IMG/VR virus record: IMGVR_UViG_3300035181_000722
Span: 1 to 40,144 of that record
DNA from: a virus
DNA length: 40,144 nucleotides
Strand: one strand, 5' to 3'
A program made the translations under genes and the position numbers. This document shows, one piece after another, positions 30,174 to 38,436 of this stretch (positions are counted from its first letter, which is position 1; each line of letters opens with the position of its first letter). The notes beneath the pieces are model-generated. The model saw nothing but the letters and a program-made list of their open reading frames with translations, was not told where the DNA came from and did no database searches.

Positions 30174-30442
30174 TAGGCTCCAATCGTTGGTTCAACCAAA
30201 GCAGCCGGAACCAACGCAGCAAACGCCGCTGGTAATGCTGGCGAAACTGCTGATTCCTGAGATTCAAGATATGAAACGATGCCTTGAACCTTTGAGTTCA
30301 ATGCAACCGTATCGCCCGCTGCTAACTGCCATTGATAGACGTTTCCAGGATATTCCGCCTTGTTCGTCTTTACATAAAAGGAGACGTTCCAAACGCCTTC
30401 CGAAACTTGCACAATGCTTGTGATATTGAATGTTGATGCCAT
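30173..30442 (-). CDS. Unrecognised small fibre-region protein
   Basis: 89 residues. Beta-rich N-terminal half (TFNITSIVQVSEGVWNVSFYV) and an Ala/Pro-rich end (SPALPAAFAALVPAAL). It may be a fibre chaperone or a small tail component. Nothing specific seen. Confidence 0.5.
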   Translation of the reverse strand: MASTFNITSIVQVSEGVWNVSFYVKTNKAEYPGNVYQWQLAAGDTVALNSKVQGIVSYLESQESAVSPALPAAFAALVPAALVEPTIGA

Positions 30443-30452
30443 GTTAATTCCT

Positions 30453-31043
30453 TTATAAATACCAAGCGTTTATGTATGAGTCAGCAGCGCCAACGGTCTT
30501 GGTTGCGCCGGTTGATGAGTTGCAAACAACCATTCCAGTTGAGAAGTATTGACCGAATTGCGTAAGGTCCAATGTGAACGTTTGACCGATTGGAACCGGA
30601 ATGGAAACGATTGGAACCGCGGTATCCGCTGGTAATGTGGTTGTGTTATGAATCTGTAAGTAACGAACGGCTGCGTTTCCGTTGGTAAAGACAAGCTTGT
30701 AAAGCTTACCCGCTGAGGCTTTTACGACTAAGTTGGTAACAGCAAAACCGGCAAGGAATGAAACGGCATTTGTTGAGACTGCTAAAGGCTTCTCAGCGCT
30801 CCAACCAACTTGATTGGTGTTGTCTTCATACTGAGGCGCAAACTGTTCAGCGCTGGCTAAATCGCCTCTTGAGTTGGCTTGTAAGCCTGATGTTTGGTTG
30901 TTTACCAATGTTGGTCTTGTGGTTTGGTAAGCAGCGGCAACGCGTTGTCTTCCCGCTCCGTCAAGAGAAACCGGGACAACCGCACCATTTGAAAATGATG
31001 GCGCATAACCATCTAAGTATACTTGTGTTTGAAATTCACTCAT
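30453..31043 (-). CDS. Virion surface protein (fibre/decoration-like)
   Basis: 196 residues, with an N-terminal extended region (SEFQTQVYLDGYAPSFSNGA) and a C-terminal beta-sandwich (GKLYKLVFTNGNAAVRYLQIHNT, VPIGQTFTLDL, STGMVVCNSSTGATKT). This C-terminal pattern is common in phage fibre and head-fibre proteins. The location suggests a tail fibre. Confidence 0.6.
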   Translation of the reverse strand: MSEFQTQVYLDGYAPSFSNGAVVPVSLDGAGRQRVAAAYQTTRPTLVNNQTSGLQANSRGDLASAEQFAPQYEDNTNQVGWSAEKPLAVSTNAVSFLAGFAVTNLVVKASAGKLYKLVFTNGNAAVRYLQIHNTTTLPADTAVPIVSIPVPIGQTFTLDLTQFGQYFSTGMVVCNSSTGATKTVGAADSYINAWYL

Positions 31044-31079
31044 GAAGATTCCTTGTTAATATGTTGGTTTATTGATTTG

Positions 31080-32060
31080 TTATGCCGCGCCAAGAGTTGT
31101 GACGGTTCCAGAAGAACCGCGATACTTCAAAGCCCCACCTTGAACGTAAAGGATGCCACCTCCAACGCTGTTGGCGGTTGGGGCGGTTGCACAGTTGGCA
31201 ATATAGAGAACCAAATCGCCTGAGTTGGTTGGCATTGACGTTGTTGTGATATCGCCAAACATGCCAATTACTCTTCTTCCCGTGGCAACTTCCTTGGTTT
31301 TTAACATCAAGTCTCCGCCCGCTCCGTCAATGCGGATTTCAACCCCACCTTTCAAGCCTGAACCGCCATGGACACCGCCGGTCAAGGTCAATAAGCCACC
31401 ATCGGAACCGCTTGAGCCTTGCGCGCTAATCGCAAACTGCGAACCAGCGGCGGCATGGCTATCCTGAAATATGTTGATGACTCCAAGAGTTCCGTTGAAT
31501 CTCAACCAAGCGGCTTGAGTGTCGCAAATGCCCGAATTTCCAGTTATGGACTTGACGGTTGGCAATGCAGCCGTTCCGCCCAAGTCATTGGTTAGCTGAA
31601 CAATTCCTTTGTTTCCGAATCCAGCATCAGCGGCGGCGCTTGGGTTCTTGACAATGGCGTTGAGCTTTGAAATCCAACCGAAAACGGTTGAACCTTCGAT
31701 GGTTTCGTTTACCGCTCCAAGACGGTTGCTTGCGCCCGTTAGAACGTAAACCCCGAATGTGGTTGTTAGCGTTGGGTCGAACCTTCCGCCGGAATCAAGA
31801 GAGTTGTTGACAACTGACTTGAATATCAATGCTGTTGATTGGTTTGGTGCCGTGAATGTCGCAACCTTTGTTGAGGCATTGATGGATAAGCTGCTGGTAA
31901 TCGTTGCCGCAACTTGGTTTTCATCCGTTCCAATACAGGTCAACGCCCAATTGGTTACGCCTGCTGTTGAAGCAAGAGCGATGGTTACCGTTGAAGAAGC
32001 TGTTACGTTGACGCCGTTTGTCTGAGCGGATCCGTTGATTGTGACTAATGGTGAACTCAT
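31080..32060 (-). CDS. Tail fibre-type protein
   Basis: 326 residues. Begins SSPLVTINGSAQTNGVNVTASSTVT; Ser/Thr/Gly-rich throughout with a repeated Gly-loop stretch (LLTLTGGVHGGSGLKGGVEIRIDGAGGD) typical of beta-helix or trimeric fibres. It ends VQGGALKYRGSSGTVTTLG, like many fibre C-termini. ATGA overlap with the preceding gene. Confidence 0.65.
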   Translation of the reverse strand: MSSPLVTINGSAQTNGVNVTASSTVTIALASTAGVTNWALTCIGTDENQVAATITSSLSINASTKVATFTAPNQSTALIFKSVVNNSLDSGGRFDPTLTTTFGVYVLTGASNRLGAVNETIEGSTVFGWISKLNAIVKNPSAAADAGFGNKGIVQLTNDLGGTAALPTVKSITGNSGICDTQAAWLRFNGTLGVINIFQDSHAAAGSQFAISAQGSSGSDGGLLTLTGGVHGGSGLKGGVEIRIDGAGGDLMLKTKEVATGRRVIGMFGDITTTSMPTNSGDLVLYIANCATAPTANSVGGGILYVQGGALKYRGSSGTVTTLGAA

Positions 32061-32866
32061 GCAAATCTCATATCTGTTATATTTGTGTAATTAAAGTTGA
32101 CAGCATAGAATTGGTTTCCCGCTTGCGCGCCTGAGCCTGACTCATCATAAAGGTTGATGAAATAGATTCTATTCGCCGCAATGACGTTGTTTTGGTTGGT
32201 TGTGAACGTCAGAGCCTTTAGCTTCTGAGAGTCAATCCAAGCGGCTGTATTGGCTGGGTTGGGGGAGTAATATTGAGTTGTGTTGACCGAATGAAGGAAA
32301 GCAGGAGCGGCAACAGCGGAACCAACAGCAAGAGGAAAATAGAAGACCTGAACGTTTGGAAGCGTTGCGGGAATGGTTGTCTTGGAGCTTGGAACCACAA
32401 AAAGAATATCAATGCTTGAAAGCGTTGCGCCAACGTGAAGCGCTTCCTTTGGAACAATCATGTATTCAACGGCGCCAACGCCACCAACGGCGTAAGTAGA
32501 ATATGAAGCCAAGTTGAACGTGGTTCCTGAATATTGAACCGTTGAAAATGGAACGGTTATGGTTCTTGAACGTCCTGTATGACCAACGGGAAGAGTTGGG
32601 TAATCGTTGTTGCCCATTTCGATTGTGCCGGTTCCTGAGGTTGTAACCTTCCCGCCTGAGCCAACCGTTACAGTAGACAATACGGAACCTGTTGAACCTG
32701 AATCGAACGTCAAGCTTGAACCTGTTCCGATATGGATCGCGCCTGTTGTGGTATCGCCTGTCTTGTCAACGGCTTTCGCATGATCGATATCTATTTGAGT
32801 CATTTGGGCTGAACTCAACTTTTCATTGATTGTCCAACCGCTTGGTTTTACGAGTGAGATTGTCAT
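32057..32866 (-). CDS. Tail fibre-type protein
   Basis: 269 residues. The N-terminus MTISLVKPSGWTINEKLSSAQMTQIDIDHAKAVDKTGDTT is a common adaptor-like start in phage fibres, with a Gly/Ser/Thr-rich shaft (GSTGSVLSTVTVGSGGKVTTSG) and a beta-rich C-terminus. Likely attaches to the baseplate below the gp48-like gene. Confidence 0.65.
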   Translation of the reverse strand: MTISLVKPSGWTINEKLSSAQMTQIDIDHAKAVDKTGDTTTGAIHIGTGSSLTFDSGSTGSVLSTVTVGSGGKVTTSGTGTIEMGNNDYPTLPVGHTGRSRTITVPFSTVQYSGTTFNLASYSTYAVGGVGAVEYMIVPKEALHVGATLSSIDILFVVPSSKTTIPATLPNVQVFYFPLAVGSAVAAPAFLHSVNTTQYYSPNPANTAAWIDSQKLKALTFTTNQNNVIAANRIYFINLYDESGSGAQAGNQFYAVNFNYTNITDMRFA

Positions 32867-32869
32867 TGA

Positions 32870-33988
32870 TTAACCTATTTGTATTGTGAGAGCGCTTGGT
32901 AAGCTTGGAACGAATGTTGGTGCGTTGCATTCAATTACATATGTTCCGGCTGGTAAATGATCGTAACGAAGCGTGAAATCAACAGAATCGCCAAATATGC
33001 CAGTTGCTACGGTTGCTGATTGATGAGCAACGATGGTTCCGCCGATATCCCAACCTTTGCTTACGTACATATTGACGGTATCGCCAATGGTTCCGAATGC
33101 GAGCATTTCAAGTTTTAGATTGATGGTCGAAAGAGTTTCAATAATGAAATAGTTTGCAAATGAGTATCTGTCATTTAGTGAATAGACGCTAGTTTTCGTG
33201 ATATCGGTATAAAGCGCGGTGGTTCTTGAAGCTTGCAATTGAGTGTCTGAAATGAATCCGCCCAAAGCCAAAGTTGTATTGTCAAGATTGACCGCTGAGT
33301 TATCCATGTTTGCCTCATCAGCAAGCGTGAAGCCTTGGTATGGGTAAACGTCGCGATACCAATCAAAGGTTGACCAGCAAGGCAAGAAATCATCTAAATA
33401 GTTTCTGACGTTATTTGCTTCATTGTAGAAATCAGGATCGGGCATCCAAGTTGGTTGAGCCATCTTGACCGCAACGTGATGGACGCTTGACCAGTAATCG
33501 GTTGCGGTTGGTGGGATATAAACCCCGCCCGGTATGTCAACCCCGCCCGCAACGCTTGAGTGAGCATGCTTCCAATCGGTTTGAGTGAGGCTTTGGAAGG
33601 TGTTGGGGGCAATCGTCCTGAGAAGGTCGGAAACGCCTTGGTAAGTCGCTGACGTGCCGACAATGGCAAGCTTGGCGCTTATCGCTGCTTTCTTGTCTTC
33701 AAGAGAGGCTTTGTATTTGTGATGAATATTGAGCGCCTTGGACCAGCGATCGATAACCTCGGTTGTGAGTCTCTTTGGCTGATACAAATTGCCAAGCTTG
33801 TTGTTGGCTCTAAAAAGAACCTCAATCGCTCTGGCATACTGGATAATCTCAGCCATGACGGTTGAGGTTGTATCGCTTGAATAAGATGAGCCAAGCTCGG
33901 CAATCATATCGCTGATTACCAAGTCTGAAACCGTCTCTTTGGTCTTTCCGGTTCGGAAAGGTCCGCTTGAATATCTACCTGTTGTCAT
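32870..33988 (-). CDS. Baseplate protein, gp48/gpI-like N-terminus with extra C-terminal domain
   Basis: 372 residues. Residues 60-130 (NKLGNLYQPKRLTTEVIDRWSKAL, SLEDKKAAISAKLAIVGTSATYQGVSDLLRTIAP) have the pattern of DUF2313/YmfQ-type baseplate proteins that link the J protein to fibres. The C-terminal 130 residues form an additional beta-rich domain. It lies after baseplate J as in Mu (gp47 then gp48), here with one gene in between. Longer than Mu gp48. Confidence 0.6.
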   Translation of the reverse strand: MTTGRYSSGPFRTGKTKETVSDLVISDMIAELGSSYSSDTTSTVMAEIIQYARAIEVLFRANNKLGNLYQPKRLTTEVIDRWSKALNIHHKYKASLEDKKAAISAKLAIVGTSATYQGVSDLLRTIAPNTFQSLTQTDWKHAHSSVAGGVDIPGGVYIPPTATDYWSSVHHVAVKMAQPTWMPDPDFYNEANNVRNYLDDFLPCWSTFDWYRDVYPYQGFTLADEANMDNSAVNLDNTTLALGGFISDTQLQASRTTALYTDITKTSVYSLNDRYSFANYFIIETLSTINLKLEMLAFGTIGDTVNMYVSKGWDIGGTIVAHQSATVATGIFGDSVDFTLRYDHLPAGTYVIECNAPTFVPSLPSALTIQIG

Positions 33989-33991
33989 GTG

Positions 33992-34471
33992 TTAGTAAAG
34001 GAAAACGGTTACGAATCCGCCTGCTGATATGTTTGCCAATGTTCCCGCAAGGTTCCAGTTGCGAACCAAGGCGTAAGACGTATGCGTTGGATCTGGAATC
34101 AAGATGCTTGGAGTTGTTGGAACGCTTAGAGTTGCATGAATTGCTCTGAAAACGATTGATTGGGCTGCTCCCAAAGCATCCGTAATTGTTGACGTAAAGG
34201 TTACAACATAATTGCCGGTTGATGGATTCGTAATCGCTGGCGTTAATCCGGCTGCGTTTCCCCAAACGGTATCAAATGCTGTTACTGTCAAGGTTGATGG
34301 ATCGAAGGTTACCCAAGCGCGCGCTATGGTGTGAGTCATTGCGGCGACATCGGCTAAAGCTGTATTCATTGCCGAGGCTGAACGATCGGTTGAAGAGTCT
34401 TCAACTGGATAGTAATCGGTCTTGATTCCTTCAAATGTAGCGTTTAAATCGTCTGTTGCTGGTAAAGTCAT
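33992..34471 (-). CDS. Unrecognised baseplate-region protein
   Basis: 159 residues. Short helical N-terminus (DDLNATFEGIKTDYYPVED, SAMNTALADVAAMTHTIARAW), then Thr/Ala-rich beta strands. Located between baseplate J and the gp48-like gene; perhaps a wedge accessory or fibre-attachment protein. Confidence 0.5.
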   Translation of the reverse strand: MTLPATDDLNATFEGIKTDYYPVEDSSTDRSASAMNTALADVAAMTHTIARAWVTFDPSTLTVTAFDTVWGNAAGLTPAITNPSTGNYVVTFTSTITDALGAAQSIVFRAIHATLSVPTTPSILIPDPTHTSYALVRNWNLAGTLANISAGGFVTVFLY

Positions 34472-34477
34472 ATTGGT

Positions 34478-36001
34478 TTACTTGTAAAAAGCGATCTTGT
34501 TTGGCGTGAAGATGCATGGTTGAAGGTTGATGTCCCCATGAGCCGCAATGGTTGTTGGTGGCGATAGAGATGAAACGATTGGATAGGCATTCTGATAAAG
34601 CCATGAAGCCGAGTAAACTTCCGAACCTGAGTCTTCGAGATTCTTTAGGAATTTAGCATCAAGCGCGTTGCTCCAACTCTGAGAGGCTAATGGACGTCTT
34701 AAAGCTCTTGGAAGCAATCCAACGGCTGTAATTGGTAACTTCTCGCCCGGTCCAAGCTTTGCGAATGAGTCGAGAACAGCAGCCAAATACGTGCTTGCGT
34801 TTGTGATGCCTGGAAATATCCAATGATTGAAATCAGTTCCTTGAAGTCTTGTGTCCAGCGTTATGGTGCAATCCCAAGGTTCCGAGGTTGTGTAAAAGTA
34901 GATGCTTACTATTTTAGCGGTGAATAGCTTGTGATCTGTTGGGCGAATCCAACTGATTGTTTGACCAACAACAGGTTTCGATTGAGACACAATAGAGAAG
35001 TTATTTTCATCGGTGAAATCGTAAATGCTTACGTATTGAGATCCTGTTGATGGCAATGGATATGGATCCGCATCAACCCAACCTCCGCCCGGACCTGGAA
35101 ACGGCAAAGCCGATGTTGAGTCAGGAATGGTAATTGAGAATGATACGTCAGCAGGATAAGCGGTACAATCGGTTATTGTTGCTTCAACGTATTCAGGAAG
35201 CGCGTTCACAACAGCAGACTTTACAAGGTTCAAAGCTGTTGCTGATACGGCTCTTGTTTGATCCGTATTGCTTGACTGGTAGCCAGCAACGGCAATGTGA
35301 ACCGTTCCCGGTCCGTTTGCGGCTGGATATGGAAATGCTTTCTGAACCTCGGAGGAAGCTTCCTCGGCAACTTGGGCAATCTGAGAAGCGTTGCCAGAAC
35401 CAGGAGGCGAGGAGAGGCGAACTAGGAGCCTTGCTCTTAGCGTCTCATCGTCTTCCGCATCAACGCCACCCAAGACACCAGCCGACGACGCCAAAGCGTC
35501 CTGAGAGGCGTAAGCGGGCGGTGAAGACCATTTGAAGGACGTTCCGCCGGAAAGGTTGGTTGCCGTTCCCGTATTGGTCGATTGGATCGGAATCAAAGCC
35601 CCGTTGGCATAGGATCCGCCAAGCTGAACGAAATACTTGGAACCATAAACAGAATCTATTAGTTCTTGACCAGCCGTTACCAATGTGGTTGCCGAGGTGG
35701 CAAGGATTACGTATCCCGTTGAAGAACCAGCAGCGCGACGGGAAAGACCGAATATCTCGCAAAGCCTGTCAAGGTCTGAACCTGAGGCTGAATCAGGCAA
35801 CACAGAATCAGCCTTAGCTATTGTGTTTGCTAATCCTAAAGATATTTGATTCGAGAGAGCGGAAGCGAAACGATAATAATCCGAATTTGGACCAACGTTT
35901 GGATTCGCAATGCCACGAGAAATTAAGCCGTTCTTGATTCCTCTGAGAATATCATCTCTGATTTCGTTTGGGTTCTTGGTGACTATTGGTGTTGGACTCA
36001 T
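34478..36001 (-). CDS. Baseplate J-like wedge protein
   Basis: 507 residues. N-terminal SPTPIVTKNPNEIRDDILRGIKNGLI and DSASGSDLDRLCEIFGLSRRAAGSSTGYV are typical of the J family. VDAEDDETLRARLLVRLSSPPGSGNASQI (about 185-215) matches its 'aEdDe.lR.Rl......p.g.gn..' signature. Forms the baseplate wedge ring. Start ATG 36001 overlaps the stop of the broken GIY-YIG gene as ATGA. Confidence 0.92.
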   Translation of the reverse strand: MSPTPIVTKNPNEIRDDILRGIKNGLISRGIANPNVGPNSDYYRFASALSNQISLGLANTIAKADSVLPDSASGSDLDRLCEIFGLSRRAAGSSTGYVILATSATTLVTAGQELIDSVYGSKYFVQLGGSYANGALIPIQSTNTGTATNLSGGTSFKWSSPPAYASQDALASSAGVLGGVDAEDDETLRARLLVRLSSPPGSGNASQIAQVAEEASSEVQKAFPYPAANGPGTVHIAVAGYQSSNTDQTRAVSATALNLVKSAVVNALPEYVEATITDCTAYPADVSFSITIPDSTSALPFPGPGGGWVDADPYPLPSTGSQYVSIYDFTDENNFSIVSQSKPVVGQTISWIRPTDHKLFTAKIVSIYFYTTSEPWDCTITLDTRLQGTDFNHWIFPGITNASTYLAAVLDSFAKLGPGEKLPITAVGLLPRALRRPLASQSWSNALDAKFLKNLEDSGSEVYSASWLYQNAYPIVSSLSPPTTIAAHGDINLQPCIFTPNKIAFYK

Positions 36002-36498
36002 TGTGATTTTGTTTCAGACCTAAGTTTATGACTCAATACAAGCGAAGCGCTTATCTTTGCTTTGTGGTCGTCGGAATGTTTCGAGCCTTTTCTTGACTCA
36101 GATATCGCTTGCTTGTGAGCCTCAGACATCGGCTTTCGTAAGTCTAATCTTGGTTTCCCACGTAAAGATTCACTTATTTTGCGCTTGGTTTCAGCAGAAA
36201 GCTTGCCGTGCGAACCGCCTTGCTTGATGTTATATCCGGCAATGATTGAATCATACGTGTTGATCCAGAAAGTTTCTAAATAGTCAAGCGTTGTCTGGTT
36301 TTGTGCTGTAGCTATTTGTTCGATCTTGAATGCGTTTCTTCCGTGATTTGCGATGGCGTTGCCCAATTTTGCGCATTCTCATTTGTTGCTAGAATGTTCG
36401 TTTAATCTGCAATTTAGCGCACGCCAAGTTTGACCGATGTAAACCTTTTCATTTACAACATTCGTAATTATGTATATCGTGCCTATTGGTGTTGTCAT
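35998..36498 (-). pseudogene. GIY-YIG endonuclease gene broken by one in-frame TGA
   Basis: Reading from ATG 36498 gives TIYIITNVVNEKVYIGQTW and LNEHSSNK, then a TGA (36379-36381). The same frame continues as ECAKLGNAIANHGRNAFKIEQI, YLETFWINTYDSIIAGYNIKQGGS and NUMOD3-like repeats to 35998. Removing the stop restores a full GIY-YIG protein of about 166 residues. The start shares ATGA with the gp25-like gene and the end shares ATGA with baseplate J. A TTG restart at 36366 would make only the C-terminal part, without the GIY-YIG motif. It is therefore probably inactive, or a rare readthrough product. Confidence 0.85.
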
Positions 36499-36938
36499 AG
36501 GTTTGTAAGCTGTTCTGTGTCGTTTGCTTTGTCGATCCAACGGACATTGACAAGCAATCTAGTTCCTGAGAGCGATGCTTTGACTTGGATAAGCTCAATC
36601 AATCCGCCATCGGTCAAATCAGCAAGAGCGCTTCTGATATTCGTTTCAATATCCAAAGCTAAGCTTGGAGTGATGACTTTTTGACGGATTGCAAATGATC
36701 TGGAATCGGTCAAAGCCAACTCAACTAATTGCTGAGCGGTTGACATTCCAAGCATATTGCCCGATGTGTCGAAATCGTAAGATAAGCTAGCTGGATTTAA
36801 GCGGCGGCAAGTTCCTTGCTGTCTTGTATCCGTTAGCAACGTATCCTTTCCTGAATAGTCGGCAACTGCGTTTGCGCCGAATCCAAGTAGACTTGTGCCA
36901 AATGGAGCTAATCCTAATCCTGATATTGGTGAACTCAT
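36495..36938 (-). CDS. gpW/gp25-like baseplate wedge protein
   Basis: 147 residues. The C-terminal half, AQQLVELALTDSRSFAIRQKVITPSLALDIETNIRSALADL...IELIQVKAS...LLVNVRWIDK, has the layout of gp25/gpW wedge proteins (helix then a beta hairpin ending with VRW). The N-terminal 50 residues are variable. Mu gp46 has the same position between spike and J. Confidence 0.7.
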   Translation of the reverse strand: MSSPISGLGLAPFGTSLLGFGANAVADYSGKDTLLTDTRQQGTCRRLNPASLSYDFDTSGNMLGMSTAQQLVELALTDSRSFAIRQKVITPSLALDIETNIRSALADLTDGGLIELIQVKASLSGTRLLVNVRWIDKANDTEQLTNL

Positions 36939-36969
36939 ACAACCATGCCAAAATATGATAGGAGATGAA

Positions 36970-37317
36970 TTAGTCTAATGGGCAACTGAAAGACATTGAT
37001 AGGTCTAGGCTTGGAAGACTTGGGAGGTTGAATGGGATGGGAGGCGGAGGAATTGGCACGTTGAAGGAAGGCAAGGCGAGATTTGGCAAGCCCAAATCCG
37101 GGAAAACGAATGGCAAAGCAAGGCTTGGGAGCGCTGGCAAAGCAAAGCTTGGGATTGGTAACGGAGGAATCGGAACGTTGAAGGTTGGGAGCGCAAGACC
37201 GGGAAGACCCAAATCAGGCAAGACGAATGGCAATCCAAGGCTTGTAAAGCTTGGAAGGCTTGGAATTGGAACCGGCGGAATTGGTATCGCGGGAATGGAA
37301 AAGTTACACAAACTCAT
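36970..37317 (-). CDS. Proline-rich repetitive baseplate protein
   Basis: 115 residues, almost all Pro, Leu, Ile, Phe, Ser and Ala. A unit of about 37-39 residues (IPPxPIPS ... LGLPF ... PDLGLP ... LALP.FNVP) occurs at about 13-49 and 50-88, then partly again. The ends carry Cys (MSLCNFS and SFSCPLD). It is predicted to be an extended polyproline-like rod. Sitting between the spike and the gp25-like gene, it may form a tip, needle or fibre-attachment part. Coupled by ATGA to the 37314 gene. I know of no family for it. Confidence 0.65.
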   Translation of the reverse strand: MSLCNFSIPAIPIPPVPIPSLPSFTSLGLPFVLPDLGLPGLALPTFNVPIPPLPIPSFALPALPSLALPFVFPDLGLPNLALPSFNVPIPPPPIPFNLPSLPSLDLSMSFSCPLD

Positions 37318-37706
37318 GCAATTGGAATGTAAACGGTTGAAGCTGGATGCACGATTGCGGTTGCTGCGTTGTTAGGATTTGGTGTAACTCCAAGGCTTTG
37401 AGTTGTGACAACTGCAAATGCGTTGGCTTGAATGTATGTCACCAATGTCGAAGCATATGCGTTCGCAAGCCTTGCCGATTCCTGAGCGATGCTGAGAATT
37501 GCGGCAATTACCAAAGCTCTATCATTGGCGTTTGACGGTCTTGAAGCGTTATAAGGCGCAACAATTGAATTGAGCGTGGGAACGGCTGGAATGGTCTTGG
37601 TTGCGAAATCGGCTTGCGCCAATGCCAAAGCCATTCCTGAGCCTGAAAATGAAGCCGTTCCATTGATGTCAACGGATGCGGTTGCGGAACCTGTAACTAA
37701 AGCCAT
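37314..37706 (-). CDS. Unrecognised baseplate-region protein
   Basis: 130 residues. Starts with a beta part (VTGSATASVDINGTASFSG) and has a long central helix (NDRALVIAAILSIAQESARLANAYASTLV). It has no Cys or Trp. Located between the spike and the proline-rich protein. Confidence 0.5.
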   Translation of the reverse strand: MALVTGSATASVDINGTASFSGSGMALALAQADFATKTIPAVPTLNSIVAPYNASRPSNANDRALVIAAILSIAQESARLANAYASTLVTYIQANAFAVVTTQSLGVTPNPNNAATAIVHPASTVYIPIA

Positions 37707-37715
37707 TTGTTTCCT

Positions 37716-38429
37716 TTATGGACTGATAAATACGCTGGTTGATGGGACGGCATATGGAGCGGCAATGCACATTCCGGCGGGGGTTGCGGGCGATGCATTG
37801 GCACCTAGCGCGACGCTTCCACCTTGAACCGCAATGCTTCCACCTTGAACCACAACTTGGTTTGCAACGATTGCGGCGCTTGTCTGAGAGGCGTTTAGGT
37901 CGGCAAGGTTGATAATGGCTCCGGCTGTTGTCCTGAGTTGAATTCCATTCTTGTTGATGACGAATGCTCCAAACTGATTGGACATAAGGATTTCATCGGG
38001 CGCAACTCTCAACATGACGGACTTTCCTTTATCGGTATTGTCTGAAGTCGTTACCAAATTGATTGAACCGTCTTGCTTGATTAGTATTCTTCCTTGGGCA
38101 TTTCCATCGCTTCCGCCCGCATAAAGACAGGTTTCGCCATCGTTCAAGTTGCCATAAATGGCTTGCGAACGAACGTCTTTGGATGCAATGCAAATGTCTT
38201 GATCTGAGGAACGAATCGTAATTCCTTGTGCGGCTGATTGCCCCGCTTTGGGTTGGCTTGGTCTTGAAGCAAAACCAATCTGTTGCCACCATTCGGCACC
38301 ATTGGAATAAACAGAGCTTGTTGTAACGTCTCCCAACTGCGCGGTTATGGAGTTGGTTACTTTGTCAACGGTAGTTCTTAGCAAGTCAACGCCTATCTGA
38401 AAAAGGCTAGATAAATTTGGTACGCTCAT
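37716..38429 (-). CDS. Baseplate spike protein (gpV / Mu gp45-like)
   Basis: 237 residues from ATG 38429, with AAGGAA six bases upstream; a longer frame to 38459 enters the preceding gene. The middle (GNAQGRILIKQDGSINLVTT...MLRVAPDEILMSNQFGAFVINKNGIQLRT) holds the repeated G.I.I...G.I.L pattern of trimeric beta-helix spikes. The following repeats VVVQGGSIAVQGGSVALG extend it. An OB-fold-like N-terminal part precedes. Punctures the outer membrane when the tail contracts. Confidence 0.8.
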   Translation of the reverse strand: MSVPNLSSLFQIGVDLLRTTVDKVTNSITAQLGDVTTSSVYSNGAEWWQQIGFASRPSQPKAGQSAAQGITIRSSDQDICIASKDVRSQAIYGNLNDGETCLYAGGSDGNAQGRILIKQDGSINLVTTSDNTDKGKSVMLRVAPDEILMSNQFGAFVINKNGIQLRTTAGAIINLADLNASQTSAAIVANQVVVQGGSIAVQGGSVALGANASPATPAGMCIAAPYAVPSTSVFISP

Positions 38430-38436
38430 TGATTCC

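Noticed and set aside
36379-36381. Recoding of TGA as a sense codon in this phage
   Set aside because: TGA serves as the normal stop in many genes here, including those in ATGA overlaps, so a genome-wide code change is excluded; only local readthrough remains possible.
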